Positions 51,825-60,097 of a DNA stretch of 64,000 nucleotides are shown here, piece after piece. Position numbers and translations under genes: made by a program. The notes below the pieces were generated by a model that ran no database searches, was not told the DNA's origin, and saw nothing but the letters and a program-made list of their open reading frames with translations. Numbering within the stretch: position 1 is the first letter of the stretch; the number at the start of each line of letters is the position of its first letter. This DNA is from Frankia umida (GTDB lineage: Bacteria; Actinomycetota; Actinomycetes; Frankiales; Frankiaceae), in assembly GCF_023242945.1 (NCBI RefSeq), contig NZ_JALKFT010000006.1:1-64000 (forward strand). Direction: 5' to 3'.

Positions 51825-53332
51825 GCCGGCGCATCTTCGCCGCGTTCCTGGCACTGACCATGGTGACCCTGATCGGACTGTGCATCCCGCTGGGATTTCG
51901 GATCGCCGCCCACGACCGGCGGATCTTCTGCCTGCGCATCATGGCCGACACCGACGTGTACGCGGGCCAGGTGGAGGGAGCGCTCCGGCGGACACCCGCG
52001 CCCGATCCCGGCGCCGGGTCGTTGTCCACGGCCCTGCTTCCGCATCCGATGCGGGACACCACCGGGGGCCGCACCGGCGCGCCGGACACGGTGGAGCTCT
52101 ACGACCGGACCGGGCGGCTGGTCGCCGGCAGCGGGCGACCGACCGAGGTGTCGGTGCTGGAGCTGCGCGAGGTCGTCCGGGACGAGCAGCGGCTGCGCTA
52201 CCCCATCTCGGTCTCCGGCGGCCGGTTCGTCGCCGCGGCGCCGGTGCGCGGCGCCGCCGGGGTGCTTGGCGTCGTGGTCGTCGGACGGTCGGACGCACCG
52301 CTGCGGGCCGAGACCCGTTCGCGTTGGGCGATGATCGCCATCGGTGGAGGTGTCGTCGCGCTCGGTGCGCTGGTCGCCGCGTTGGCCCTGACCCGCTGGG
52401 TGGCGCGTCCCCTGCGCCGGGTGGAGCAGGCGGTGCAGGCGCTGGGCCAGGGTCGGCTGGCGACCCGGGCGCGGACGGTGCGGGGCCCGAGTGAGGTGCG
52501 GGCCCTCGCCGGGGCCTTCGACGAGATGGCGGCGCGGATCGAGTCGCTCGTCCACGGGCAGCGCACCTTGCTGGGAGACGTCTCCCATCAGCTACGCACA
52601 CCGCTGGCCGCCATGCGCCTGCGGCTGGAACTGCTGGCGCAGGACGTGGACGGACCCGTGGCCGGCGAGGTGAACGGTGTCCTCACCGAGGTGGCCCGGC
52701 TGGCCCGGCTGGTGGATGGCCTGCTCGCCGTCGCGCGGGCCGAGCATGCCCCGGCCGCGCTCGAGCTGGTGGACGTCGCGTCCGTGATCGAGGACCGCGT
52801 GGTCGCGTGGCTGCCGGCGGCGGCCGACGCCGGGGTCGAACTCAGCTGCGACCTGCACCCGCCGCAGGCGCCGGACGTCGGCGCGGGTCTGCTGGCGTTG
52901 GCGGCCCCCGGCCATCTCGAGCAGATCCTCGACAACCTGGTCTGCAACGCGCTTGCCGCCAGCCCACGAGGTGGATCGGTGGTGGTCGGTGGCCGGTCGG
53001 TCCAGCCCGCCACGGTGCGCGTCACCGTGGCCGATGACGGGCCGGGCATGTCGGCGAGCGAGCGGGAACACGCCCTCATCCGCTACCGCACCGCAGGTGT
53101 GGCCCGAGATCCCGCGTCCGCCGAGGTCCGGCGCGCGGATCGGGGTGGGTCCGGGCTCGGCCTGACCATCGTGGCCACCCTGGTCGCGGCCGATGGTGGA
53201 CGGGTGCGCCTGGCACGGAGCGCCTCCGGCGGGCTGCTGGCGGTGGTGGAGCTGGCAGCCGGGCGGGAACAGGCCGCGGGTACACCCGTCCCGGACGTCT
53301 CGAAACCCGCCATGATCTTTACAGGTTCCTGA
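51821..53332 (+). CDS. Sensor histidine kinase (HAMP, HisKA, HATPase)
   Basis: A 503-residue membrane kinase, partner of the preceding regulator. TM1 is near residues 5-27 (FAAFLALTMVTLIGLCIPLGF), an extracytoplasmic sensor of ~140 residues follows, and TM2 is near 168-190 (MIAIGGGVVALGALVAAL). A HAMP domain leads to HisKA with phospho-acceptor H256 in GDVSHQLRTPLAAMR. The ATPase domain has N box DNLVCNALAAS, G1 DDGPGM and G2 GGSGLGLTI. The sensor shows no known ligand domain. A conserved-looking LYDRTGRLV segment resembles CHASE/cache-like sensors only loosely. Coupled to the regulator by GTGA overlap. Confidence 0.93.
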   Translation: MSRRIFAAFLALTMVTLIGLCIPLGFRIAAHDRRIFCLRIMADTDVYAGQVEGALRRTPAPDPGAGSLSTALLPHPMRDTTGGRTGAPDTVELYDRTGRLVAGSGRPTEVSVLELREVVRDEQRLRYPISVSGGRFVAAAPVRGAAGVLGVVVVGRSDAPLRAETRSRWAMIAIGGGVVALGALVAALALTRWVARPLRRVEQAVQALGQGRLATRARTVRGPSEVRALAGAFDEMAARIESLVHGQRTLLGDVSHQLRTPLAAMRLRLELLAQDVDGPVAGEVNGVLTEVARLARLVDGLLAVARAEHAPAALELVDVASVIEDRVVAWLPAAADAGVELSCDLHPPQAPDVGAGLLALAAPGHLEQILDNLVCNALAASPRGGSVVVGGRSVQPATVRVTVADDGPGMSASEREHALIRYRTAGVARDPASAEVRRADRGGSGLGLTIVATLVAADGGRVRLARSASGGLLAVVELAAGREQAAGTPVPDVSKPAMIFTGS

Positions 53333-53426
53333 CGTCTTCCTGCCTGTTGAGCGTGGGCGAACACCGTTGCCAGCCGCATACCGTGGCGCTCGCCGGATTA
53401 ATCCTGAGCGGGTGGAGGCGGTTTCG

Positions 53427-54149
53427 GTGACTGATGTGAATTCCTGGCTGCGGCGGTTGTACATCCGGGCGCTCACCATCCGGGTGATGCGGAACAAGTC
53501 CAGGTTCGTCGCGCGGCGGGTCCGGAAGTACTCGATCCAGTCGTCCTCGGCGCCGGATTCCGTGCTCGTCGAGCTGGCTCGCGAGACCGAGGCCCTCGGC
53601 CCGGCGGCGGGCATGCTCGTGCCGCATGCCCAGGGCACCCTGCTGACCACGCTGGTCGCCAGCGCGCGTCCGACGCGGGCGATCGAGGTCGGCACCTTCA
53701 CGGGATACTCGTCGCTGTGCATCGCACGTGGCCTGTCCGACAGCGGCCAGTTGTTGTGTCTCGACATCAGTGAGCGGTGGACCTCGATCGCCGAGAAGTA
53801 CTGGGCGCGCGCGGGTGTGGGTCACCGGATCGAGCTGCGGCTTGGTCCCGCGGCCGAGACGATTTCCGCACTTCCGGCGGAGCCGACCTTTGATTTCGCT
53901 TTCATCGACGCGGACAAGGTCTCCTATCAGGAGTATCTCGATCTGCTGCTGCCACGAATGCGGCTGGACGGTCTGCTGGTCGTCGACAACGTCCTGCTCC
54001 ACGGGAAGGCGGCCCGCGGTCGAGCGCGGGGGGCGGAGCCGGCGGCCATGCGGCGGTTCAACGCCCGGCTGGCGGCGGACCACCGGCTCCAGACGGTGAT
54101 GCTGCCCTTCGCCGACGGCCTCACGCTCGCCCGCGTCTGCGCCCACTGA
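53427..54149 (+). CDS. SAM-dependent O-methyltransferase (CCoAOMT-like)
   Basis: A 240-residue class I methyltransferase of the caffeoyl-CoA O-methyltransferase/catechol-OMT-like family. HAQGTLLTTLVASARPTRAIEVGTFTG (read in parts; SAM-binding E/VGTFTGYSS), LLCLDISERW, and FIDADKVSYQEYLDLLLPRM are the family motifs; the aspartates of FIDADK and LLVVDNVLLHG bind the metal and catechol. GTG 53427 follows GGAGGCGG at good spacing. It lies 94 bases after the kinase gene. Together with the HpaB-type hydroxylase it could modify an aromatic compound. Confidence 0.87.
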   Translation: MTDVNSWLRRLYIRALTIRVMRNKSRFVARRVRKYSIQSSSAPDSVLVELARETEALGPAAGMLVPHAQGTLLTTLVASARPTRAIEVGTFTGYSSLCIARGLSDSGQLLCLDISERWTSIAEKYWARAGVGHRIELRLGPAAETISALPAEPTFDFAFIDADKVSYQEYLDLLLPRMRLDGLLVVDNVLLHGKAARGRARGAEPAAMRRFNARLAADHRLQTVMLPFADGLTLARVCAH

Positions 54150-54201
54150 CCGCCGGCCCGGACGGGCCCACCCGCCGCCGCGTTCCCACCTCTGGTTGGC
54201 C

Positions 54202-54207
54202 TATGGT
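54202..54207 (+). promoter_or_regulatory. TATGGT -10-like box before the first LOG gene
   Basis: TATGGT is six bases before GTG 54214 with no ribosome binding site between; another putative leaderless start. Confidence 0.45.
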
Positions 54208-54213
54208 GCCGGG

Positions 54214-55119
54214 GTGACAGGGTCTGAGAGTCCGACCGCCGGCGCGGAGTTTCCGGGAGGGCGGGAGCGGCGGTATCCGCCGCCGGAGCAGATCCGGGGG
54301 GCGGTGGTGGCGCGGCGGGGTCAGGTCGAACGGTCGACCACTGACCAGCGGCTGCTCGACACCCGCAGCCCGTCCGGATTCGTACACGCCGATCCGTGGC
54401 GGGTGCTGCGCATCCAGAGCGAGTTCGTCGAGGGGTTCGGGCTGCTGGCCGAACTGCCGCGGGCGGTGACGGTCTTCGGGTCGGCGCGCATCCGCCCGGA
54501 CGATCCGGTCTACGAGGTCGGCCAGCGGCTCGGGTCGGCTCTCGCCCGGGCCGGCTTCGCCGTCATCACCGGCGGTGGCCCGGGGGTGATGGAGGCGGCG
54601 AACCGCGGCGCGCAGGAGGCCGGTGGGCTCTCGGTGGGGCTCGGCATCGAACTGCCCTACGAGCAGCGGCTCAACGACTGGGTGGACCTCGGCGTCAGCT
54701 TCCGCTACTTCTTCGTCCGTAAGACGATGTTCGTCAAGTACGCGGAGGCGTTCGTCATCCTGCCGGGCGGGCTTGGCACCCTCGACGAGCTGTTCGAGGC
54801 CCTCACTCTTGTCCAGACCGGCAAGGTCACCAGGTTCCCGGTGGTCCTGCTCGGCTCCGCCTACTGGTCGGGCCTGCTCGACTGGCTGCGTTCGACGGTG
54901 CTCGCCGCGGGGCTGATCAAGGAGGCGGACCTGCACATGATGGCGGTGACCGACGATGTGGACGAGGCGGTGCGGATCGTCGTGGCCGGCACCTCCGGGG
55001 CGGGCCACGGCGCCGCCACCGCATCAGCCACCGCACCAGCCACGGAGCCAGCGGCGGAACCAGCCACGGAACCGCCGGTGGAACCGGCGGCGGAGCCAGG
55101 GGAGCGCGGACGGCCGTGA
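54214..55119 (+). CDS. LOG-family protein (TIGR00730), cytokinin riboside phosphate phosphoribohydrolase-like, copy 1
   Basis: A 301-residue Rossmann protein of the LOG/TIGR00730 family. Characterised members cleave cytokinin or other nucleoside 5'-monophosphates to release the base. The two signatures GGGPGVMEAANRGAQ and PGGLGTLDEL are present. An N-terminal ~85-residue extension and VTVFGSARI are typical of the longer actinobacterial branch. The C terminus carries ~35 Ala/Thr/Pro/Glu-rich residues from repeats. GTG 54214 is chosen from the TATGGT box. Its stop overlaps the second LOG gene (GTGA). In a plant-associated actinobacterium cytokinin release is a tempting but unproven role. Confidence 0.88.
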   Translation: MTGSESPTAGAEFPGGRERRYPPPEQIRGAVVARRGQVERSTTDQRLLDTRSPSGFVHADPWRVLRIQSEFVEGFGLLAELPRAVTVFGSARIRPDDPVYEVGQRLGSALARAGFAVITGGGPGVMEAANRGAQEAGGLSVGLGIELPYEQRLNDWVDLGVSFRYFFVRKTMFVKYAEAFVILPGGLGTLDELFEALTLVQTGKVTRFPVVLLGSAYWSGLLDWLRSTVLAAGLIKEADLHMMAVTDDVDEAVRIVVAGTSGAGHGAATASATAPATEPAAEPATEPPVEPAAEPGERGRP

Positions 55120-55718
55120 ACGTGTGCGTGTACTGCGCGTCGTCGACACGGATCGACCCGGTCCATGTGGAGCTCGCGGCCGAGGTGGGAACGCGGATCG
55201 CGCGGCGCGGTCACACACTGGTCTCCGGTGGGGGATCGGTGTCGTGCATGGGGGCGGTGGCGCGAGCCGCCCGCGCCGGCGGGGCGCGCACGATCGGCAT
55301 CATTCCCACGGTGCTGGACGCGATGGAGGTCACCGACACCGACTCCGACGAGCTGATCGTCACCGCGACGATGCGCGAACGCAAGGGCCTGATGGACGAC
55401 CGCGCCGACGGCTTCCTCGCGCTGCCCGGCGGCCTCGGCACGCTGGAGGAACTCCTGGAGATCTGGGTGGCGCGGGTGCTGGGCCTGCATGCCAAGCCGG
55501 TCGTCGTGCTCGACCCGACGGGTGTCCTCGCGCCCCTGCGCGTTCTCGTCGACTCGTTGGTCGCCGGTGGCTTCGTCCGTCCGGCCGCGCGTGACACGGT
55601 GCACTGGGCCGGCGACGTCGACGAGGCGCTCGACCTGCTGGAAGCCGGCGCGAGCGGGAGTACGACGGCCGTCGCCCCGCCGTCGCCCACCGCCGCCGAG
55701 ATCGTCGAAGGCGAGTAG
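55116..55718 (+). CDS. LOG-family protein (TIGR00730), copy 2
   Basis: A 200-residue short-form LOG protein. MNVCVYCASSTRIDPVHVELA is the typical N terminus (GTG start); SGGGSVSCMGAVARAA replaces the usual glycine-rich loop with Ser-Val-Ser, while PGGLGTLEELLEIW is intact with its catalytic Arg/Glu context (MRERKGLM). Length fits plant and fungal LOGs. Translationally coupled to copy 1. The same two-gene LOG arrangement ahead of folP2 occurs in other actinobacteria (known). Confidence 0.9.
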   Translation: MNVCVYCASSTRIDPVHVELAAEVGTRIARRGHTLVSGGGSVSCMGAVARAARAGGARTIGIIPTVLDAMEVTDTDSDELIVTATMRERKGLMDDRADGFLALPGGLGTLEELLEIWVARVLGLHAKPVVVLDPTGVLAPLRVLVDSLVAGGFVRPAARDTVHWAGDVDEALDLLEAGASGSTTAVAPPSPTAAEIVEGE

Positions 55719-55771
55719 AACGGACACGACCGGCCGGGCGGGATGACCGGCTGGTTCGGCCGGGTGGCTGG

Positions 55772-56662
55772 TCAGACGACGCCGCGACGGGCGACGGCGA
55801 GGTCGGTGTCGCCGCGGATCGTCGAGACCATCCGCAGGGCGCGCACCGTCGCCGCGACCTGGTGGGCGCGAAAGACCCGGGCGCCGAGCCAGGCGCTGAC
55901 CGCGGTGGCGGCGAGGGTGCCCTCGAGTCGTCCGTCGACGCCGGTGTCGAGGGTCTCGCCGACGAAGTCCTTGTTCGACATGGCGACGAGGACCGGCCAG
56001 CCGGTGGCGGTCATCTCGGGCAGGCGGCGGGTCGCCTCGAGGGAATGGCGGCTGTTCTTGCCGAAGTCGTGACCGGGGTCCACGAGGATCGCATCGGGGC
56101 GGACCCCCAGGGCCACCGCACGTTCGGCGAGTCCCACCGTGGTCGTGACGATGTCGGCGACCACGTCGTCATAGGTCATCCGGTGCGGGCGGGTCCGTGG
56201 CGGCAGATGTCCGGCGTGGGTGCACACGAGGCCGATGTCCTGGGCGGCGGCGACCGCGGCGAGGTCCGGGTCGACCCCACCCCACGCGTCGTTGAGCAGG
56301 TCGGCGCCCTCGCCGGCGACCACGCGGCCGACCTCGGCCCGCCAGGTGTCGACGCTGATCACCACGTCGGCGTGTCGGGCCCGGATCGCCGCGACGAAGC
56401 CGCCGATCCGACGCAGCTCCTCGGCGGCGTCCACCTCCTCGCCGGGGGCGGCCTTCACCCCGCCGACATCGATGATCCCCGCGCCGTCGGCGACGGCCCG
56501 GTCGACGGCGGCGAGTGCCTCGGCCTCGCCGTAGGTCGCCCCGCGATCGAAGAAGGAGTCGGGCGTTCGGTTCACGATCGCCATGACGACAAGCTCGGCC
56601 GGTGCGAACACCCGCCGCCCCAGCCGCAACGGCCGCTGGCCCCGAACCACTTCGCCATCCAT
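55772..56662 (-). CDS. folP2: FolP2-type dihydropteroate synthase homologue
   Basis: A 296-residue TIM-barrel of the DHPS family. MAIVNRTPDSFFDRGATYG, IIDVGGVKAAPGEEVDAAEEL, VISVDTWRAEV, DLLNDAWGG, VDPGHDFGKNSRHSLEATRRLPE and MSNKDFVGETLDT line up with Mycobacterium FolP2 (Rv1207). As I recall, that protein was reported to lack DHPS activity, unlike FolP1; the Asn/Lys pattern here (VGGVKA in place of the canonical GGxST-like region) fits FolP2. So folate synthesis is not assured. ATG 56662 is the first start before the conserved core. It converges on the LOG genes. Confidence 0.88.
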   Translation of the reverse strand: MDGEVVRGQRPLRLGRRVFAPAELVVMAIVNRTPDSFFDRGATYGEAEALAAVDRAVADGAGIIDVGGVKAAPGEEVDAAEELRRIGGFVAAIRARHADVVISVDTWRAEVGRVVAGEGADLLNDAWGGVDPDLAAVAAAQDIGLVCTHAGHLPPRTRPHRMTYDDVVADIVTTTVGLAERAVALGVRPDAILVDPGHDFGKNSRHSLEATRRLPEMTATGWPVLVAMSNKDFVGETLDTGVDGRLEGTLAATAVSAWLGARVFRAHQVAATVRALRMVSTIRGDTDLAVARRGVV

Positions 56663-56740
56663 CCGGCCAGCCTGCCAGATCGGGCAGATCAGGTGGGGTG
56701 GACGCGGCTGGCCGACGGGCGTCGTGGCACGATCGACAGC

Positions 56741-57337
56741 GTGGTGCTCGCCGTCGAGATCGTCATTGTCATCGCGGTCGTGTTCACCGTGGCCGCTCTG
56801 GCCGTCGGGCGATTCGACCGGATGGATCCCGCCGCGCCCGACAGTTCCTCGGTCGGGTTGCCCGCGGGTGGTGCCGTCACGGCCGCCGATGTCGCGCACA
56901 CCCGGTTCGCGGTGGCGTTGCGTGGCTACCACATGGCCGAGGTGGATGCCGTCCTGCTGCGCCTGGCCGAGGAGCTGGCCTGGCGCGATGACGAGATCGC
57001 CCGCCGTGACGACGAGCTCGTCCGCCTCGCGTCGTTCGCCAGGATCGGCGCGACCCGGGACGCGCCACGGTCGGCCGCCGCGCGGGTCGACACCCCGGAC
57101 GTCCACCCCCCGGGCGTCCACGCTCCGATCGTCGATGCTCCGATCGTCGATGCTCCGAGCGCCGACGACGCCCTCGGCGATGACGGCATCACGGGTACCC
57201 CCGATGCGGGTTCCTCTCCCAACCCCGCCGCCCCCTTGGGCGCCCTTGGCACCCGCGGCACCCGTACCGCCCACGGTCCGGCTGGTGTCGTGGAGGAGAC
57301 ACAGGACGATCCGTCTCCCTCTGGAGTCGAGCGATAG
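56741..57337 (+). CDS. DivIVA-domain membrane protein
   Basis: A 198-residue protein. An N-terminal helix (VVLAVEIVIVIAVVFTVAAL) anchors it, then residues about 47-97 form a DivIVA-like segment (VTAADVAHTRFAVALRGYHMAEVDAVLLRL) leading to a coiled coil (EELAWRDDEIARRDDELVRL). The rest is Pro/Ala-rich, with a PIVDA duplication. Mycobacterium Rv1209, in the same position between folP2 and the DUF3117 gene, has this architecture. Role likely in envelope growth or pole organisation, not established. GTG 56741/56744 has no clear ribosome site; CACGAT seven bases upstream may be its -10. Confidence 0.8.
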   Translation: MVLAVEIVIVIAVVFTVAALAVGRFDRMDPAAPDSSSVGLPAGGAVTAADVAHTRFAVALRGYHMAEVDAVLLRLAEELAWRDDEIARRDDELVRLASFARIGATRDAPRSAAARVDTPDVHPPGVHAPIVDAPIVDAPSADDALGDDGITGTPDAGSSPNPAAPLGALGTRGTRTAHGPAGVVEETQDDPSPSGVER

Positions 57338-57521
57338 CAAAATGTTGATATGGGTGTTGTGATCGTGGTTGGTCGCTCGGTGCTCGACACCGGATGCCCA
57401 CCTTCTGCGGTCGACACCGGTGACCGTTGTGATTGCGCGGGGAGACGTGTTTCGGTTTGCGGTCGGGTCTACGGGATAATCGACGTCAGACGCAGGTCCG
57501 ACGGCAGGAAGAGGTGCACCG

Positions 57522-57689
57522 ATGGCGGCCATGAAGCCGCGGACGGGTGACGGTCCGCTCGAGGTGACCAAGGAGGGGCGCGGCATCGTGATGCGTGTCC
57601 CACTGGAGGGGGGCGGTCGGCTCGTTGTGGAACTCACCGCCGATGAGGCAGGTGCGTTGGGGGAAGCGCTCAAGACCGTGATCAGCTAG
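57522..57689 (+). CDS. DUF3117 protein, Rv1211 type
   Basis: A 55-residue protein nearly identical to its mycobacterial counterpart as I remember it: MAAMKPRTGDGPLEVTKEGR at the start, then IVMRVPLEGGGRLVVELTADEA and ALGEALKTVIS. Such conservation in so short a protein signals strong selection, yet its function is unknown. ATG 57522 has GGAAGAGG upstream. A likely promoter (TACGGGATAAT near 57470) precedes it. The position after the DivIVA-domain gene matches Rv1209/Rv1211 synteny. Confidence 0.93.
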   Translation: MAAMKPRTGDGPLEVTKEGRGIVMRVPLEGGGRLVVELTADEAGALGEALKTVIS

Positions 57690-57744
57690 CGCACGACGCC
57701 GCGTCACGCGGTGGCGAGGGGAGTCCGGTGTCAGGGAGGGTCCG

Positions 57745-57860
57745 TCGCATGACGGGGCACATCGCATGACGGGGCACGTCGCATGACGGCACGCCGCACG
57801 ACGGGCACGCCGCATGAGGGGGCACGTCAGATGGCCGGGCACGTCGGATGATCGGGTCGG
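57745..57860 (+). repeat. Degenerate 17-bp tandem array running into the pepA start
   Basis: Six to seven diverged units of about tcgcatgacggggcacg (57745, 57762, 57779, 57794, 57810, 57827, 57844). The last, most diverged unit contains the pepA ATG at 57848. Confidence 0.8.
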
Positions 57861-59656
57861 CGCCGGTCACGTCGAAGTCGGCGGCGCCGGAGGCAGGGCC
57901 GTCGGCCTCGCCGGTCGGCGAGTTCACCGCGCCGCTTCCCACCATCGTGCTGCGCTCCGGACCGGTCGGTGCCGCCGGTGCCACGGGTGGCGATGACGCC
58001 GGTGATGGCGTTGTTGGCGCTGTCGCCGTCGTTCTGGCCGCTGGGGCGGACGGGCCGCGCTTCGATGATGCCATCGGACAGGCCGTGGGCGATCTCGGGA
58101 TTCGGCTGGACGCGCTGATCGAGTCCGAGTCGCTGCGCGCGGACGCGGGGTCGGTCCTGGTCGTGCCGCTGACCGTCCCGCCCGGGGAGTCGGCCGAGGG
58201 CACCGCCCGGCCGCGGCGCCTGCTCGTCGTGGGTGTGGGTGCGGGTCGTGCGGCGGACTGGCGCGCGGTGGGCGCCGCACTGGCCCGCCGGTCGGGCTCC
58301 GTGGCTCGCCTCGCCCTGGTCGCGGGCTCCGAACTGACCTCCGACGGGCTGCGCTCGCTCGCCGAAGGGGTGGCGCTCGGCGCCTATCGCGTCGCCGGCC
58401 TTCTCGACCGGGCCGCCGCCCGCGCCGACCCGCCCGCGGCTGTGGACGACCCGCCCGCGGCCGAGACGGACGCGGGCGCGGTGCTGGGCTCCGGGTCACC
58501 GAACGGCGCGGGGGAGACGAACGGCGCGGGGGCCGCCGGCGGTGGGGGACTGCGTGAGGTCGTCGTGCTCAGCGCCGGCCTCACGGACGACCCCGAAGCC
58601 CAGGAGGCGCTGCGGGCCGCGCGGGCGGTGGCGACATCGGTGTGGATCGCCCGGGATCTGGTGAACACGCCGAGTCTGGTGAAATCGCCCCAATGGCTGG
58701 CCGAGCGGGCCGTGCGGATCGCCGTCGCCGCGGGTCTCACCGCGCACGTGCTCGGGCCGGCGGAACTCGCCGAGCAGGGCTTCGGTGGCCTCAGCGCGGT
58801 GGGGCGGGGCTCGCCGCGCCCGCCGTATCTCGTCCGCATCGAGTACGACGGTCCAGCCGGGGTGGCCGCCGGCGGTTCGCCGGGCGCCGACAGCGTGACA
58901 CCGGGGCATCGGGTCCTCGTCGGCAAGGGCATCACCTTCGACTCCGGTGGGCTCTCACTCAAACCGGCCGTCTCGATGATCCCGATGAAGACCGACATGG
59001 CCGGGGCCGCGGCGGTTCTCGGCGCGATGACCGCGCTGCCAGCCCTCGGCGTCCAGGGCCGGGTCACCGGTCTGCTCTGCCTGGCCGAGAACATGATCGG
59101 CGCGCAGGCGATGCGTCCCGGTGACGTCATCTCCTGCTGGGGCGGGACGACTGTCGAGGTGCTCAACACCGACGCCGAGGGCCGGCTGGTGATCGCGGAC
59201 GGGCTCGCCTACGCGGCCGGTGAACTCGGCGCGGACGTCCTGGTCGATCTGGCGACGCTCACCGGCGCGATCTCCGTGGCGCTCGGTCGGCGCACCGCCG
59301 GGCTGTTCAGCTCCGACGACGCGCTCGCGGCCGCCCTGTCCGCCGCCGCGGACACCGTCGGTGAGCAGGTGTGGCGCCTGCCGCTGACCGACGAGTACCG
59401 GCCCGCGCTCGACTCGACGGTGGCGGATCTGACGAACATGGGCCGGGCCCTCGACGTGGGCGCCGGATCGATCGTCGCCGCGCTCTTCCTGCGTGAGTTC
59501 GTCGGCGGCGTCCCCTGGGCCCATCTGGACATCGCCGGCGCCGCCCGCGCCGATGCCGACGACGGCGAGATCAGCCGCGGCGGCACCGGCTGGGGAGTCC
59601 GTACCCTGCTCGCCTGGCTCACCTCATCCCTGGTCGAGCCCGCGCCGGCCGGCTGA
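57848..59656 (+). CDS. pepA: Leucyl aminopeptidase (M17) PepA
   Basis: A 602-residue cytosolic dimetal aminopeptidase. The M17 signature NTDAEGRL is at 440-447 (D442, E444 metal ligands), K360 and D365 lie in GKGITFDSGGLSLKP, and MKTDMAGAA supplies another ligand. An Ala/Gly/Pro insertion near 210-235 separates the N-terminal and catalytic domains, and the whole is ~100 residues longer than E. coli PepA (503). ATG 57848 is the only start in frame after the upstream stop, but it has no ribosome site and lies in a tandem array, so the true start may be further in. It precedes a hairpin spanning the stop. Confidence 0.92.
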   Translation: MIGSAPVTSKSAAPEAGPSASPVGEFTAPLPTIVLRSGPVGAAGATGGDDAGDGVVGAVAVVLAAGADGPRFDDAIGQAVGDLGIRLDALIESESLRADAGSVLVVPLTVPPGESAEGTARPRRLLVVGVGAGRAADWRAVGAALARRSGSVARLALVAGSELTSDGLRSLAEGVALGAYRVAGLLDRAAARADPPAAVDDPPAAETDAGAVLGSGSPNGAGETNGAGAAGGGGLREVVVLSAGLTDDPEAQEALRAARAVATSVWIARDLVNTPSLVKSPQWLAERAVRIAVAAGLTAHVLGPAELAEQGFGGLSAVGRGSPRPPYLVRIEYDGPAGVAAGGSPGADSVTPGHRVLVGKGITFDSGGLSLKPAVSMIPMKTDMAGAAAVLGAMTALPALGVQGRVTGLLCLAENMIGAQAMRPGDVISCWGGTTVEVLNTDAEGRLVIADGLAYAAGELGADVLVDLATLTGAISVALGRRTAGLFSSDDALAAALSAAADTVGEQVWRLPLTDEYRPALDSTVADLTNMGRALDVGAGSIVAALFLREFVGGVPWAHLDIAGAARADADDGEISRGGTGWGVRTLLAWLTSSLVEPAPAG

Positions 59657-59664
59657 GCCGGCGC
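59642..59664 (+). terminator. Hairpin spanning the pepA stop
   Basis: Perfect 8-bp arms GCGCCGGC/GCCGGCGC (59642-59649, 59657-59664) with a 7-base loop holding the TGA. Could terminate pepA and the convergent 59675 gene. Confidence 0.45.
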
Positions 59665-59674
59665 TCCCGCCCGC

Positions 59675-60034
59675 CTACGGTGCGGCGGGCAGGGCGGCGA
59701 GCTGGGTGCGGACCCAGCGCAGGCTGTCGTGCTCGGACATCACGGCTGGCCAGCCGGCCAGGCCGGCCTCGATCGTGTCCCGGTCGGCGACCGCGAGGAT
59801 CTCCACTCGTAGGGCGCTGACGTCCGCCTGGTCGACGTCGAGCTGGTCGAGGTAACGCGCGAGGATGCCGCCGGGATGGGGCTCGCGCACGGCGTAGATC
59901 TCGCCGGTGTCCGCGACCCAGCTCAGCCGGTAGGTGCTGTGGCTGTCCTCATGGTCCGTCCAGCCGTCGCCGAACGGGACCTCCACCGAGGACTGCCGCC
60001 GGGGGTCCGCCCGGTAGAACGCGCGAATGTCCAT
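59675..60034 (-). CDS. Conserved actinobacterial protein of unknown function
   Basis: A 119-residue, mildly acidic soluble protein. It starts MDIRAFYRADPRRQ, includes DGWTDHEDSHSTYRLSWVADTGEIYAV and LDQLDVDQADVSALRVEIL, and ends in a helix (HDSLRWVRTQLAAL). I recall similar stand-alone proteins in actinobacteria but no function. The start has a GAGAGG site. It lies between pepA (convergent) and the long hairpin after the anchored protein gene. Confidence 0.7.
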   Translation of the reverse strand: MDIRAFYRADPRRQSSVEVPFGDGWTDHEDSHSTYRLSWVADTGEIYAVREPHPGGILARYLDQLDVDQADVSALRVEILAVADRDTIEAGLAGWPAVMSEHDSLRWVRTQLAALPAAP

Positions 60035-60060
60035 GCTGCCATCCTCTCCCGCGCCGTCGG

Positions 60061-60096
60061 CCGGGTAACCGGGCGGTCGGTCGCCCGGTTACCCGG
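60061..60096 (-). terminator. Long perfect hairpin after the anchored protein gene
   Basis: 15-bp perfect arms (60061-60075, 60082-60096) with a 6-base loop, ending one base past the TGA of the minus-strand gene at 60098. It is by far the most stable inverted repeat in the window, and no T-tract follows. Confidence 0.7.
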
Positions 60097-60097
60097 A

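Noticed and set aside
56663..57673. N-terminal extension of the folP2 frame
   Set aside because: It would run antisense through the DivIVA-domain and DUF3117 genes; homology to FolP2 starts at 56662.
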